From assembly GCA_018400515.1 (NCBI GenBank), contig JAGYMR010000174.1, positions 1 to 6,070 of the forward strand: a stretch of 6,070 nucleotides of DNA, written 5' to 3'. Both the position numbers and the translations under genes were made by a program. Below are positions 6,053-6,070 of this stretch, one piece after another. Source of the stretch: Tangfeifania sp. (GTDB lineage: Bacteria; Bacteroidota; Bacteroidia; Bacteroidales; Prolixibacteraceae). Below the pieces are notes generated by a model. That model was not told the origin of the DNA. It saw only the letters and a list, made by a program, of their open reading frames with translations, and did not search any database. Numbering within the stretch: position 1 is the stretch's first letter; each line of letters opens with the position of its first letter.

Positions 6053-6070
6053 CTCATCTAACTAAACCAA

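Noticed and set aside
1..6070. A new defence, mobile or CRISPR-like system
   Set aside because: All large frames belong to known families (bat operon, Hsp20, TruA). There are no transposase genes, direct-repeat arrays, tRNA or attachment sites, and no signs of foreign base composition.

Overview
The window looks like a chromosomal piece of a Bacteroidota (Bacteroidetes) genome. Three things point there: the gene order MoxR ATPase, short DUF58 protein, BatD/DUF4381-like membrane protein, BatA, BatB, which is the Bacteroides-type aerotolerance (bat) operon; a sequence upstream of the MoxR gene that matches the Bacteroidota promoter consensus (TTTG, about 19 bases, TAnnTTTG); and protein sequences that read like Bacteroidales/Marinilabiliales members. 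Genus or family cannot be fixed from this alone.

Layout. Bases 1-4414 are a minus-strand operon read right to left: MoxR-family AAA+ ATPase (4414-3419), DUF58 protein (3313-2432), a signal-peptide/single-membrane-span protein with a BatD-like periplasmic part and a DUF4381-like cytoplasmic part (2417-1416), BatA (1409-414) and the first 137 residues of BatB, which runs off the left edge. Apart from a 105-base gap after the MoxR gene, the spacers are 1-14 bases. The rest of the operon (batC, batD and perhaps batE in relatives) would lie to the left. A small heat-shock protein of the Hsp20 family (5001-4561, minus) precedes the operon but is separated from it by a strong intrinsic terminator and a good promoter, so it is a separate unit. 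Divergent from it, truA (5268-6017, plus) encodes tRNA pseudouridine synthase A. The window ends just after a hairpin with a long T-tract on the minus strand.

How the genes fit together. From family knowledge, the MoxR ATPase is thought to act as a chaperone-like remodeller of proteins with von Willebrand A (VWA) domains. Three proteins with VWA-type metal-site (MIDAS) motifs follow in the same operon: DUF58, BatA and BatB. BatA and BatB are membrane anchored, and the BatD/DUF4381-like protein probably belongs to the same envelope complex. The operon was named for aerotolerance in Bacteroides fragilis, but its molecular job is not settled. Hsp20 (holdase chaperone) and TruA (pseudouridine at tRNA positions 38-40) are housekeeping or stress genes with no visible functional link beyond proximity.

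I do not see a new biological system here. The points worth a second look are small: a possible leaderless truA, Shine-Dalgarno-like sites unusual for this phylum, a tiny ORF overlapping the DUF58 start, and the two-part architecture of the protein between DUF58 and BatA.
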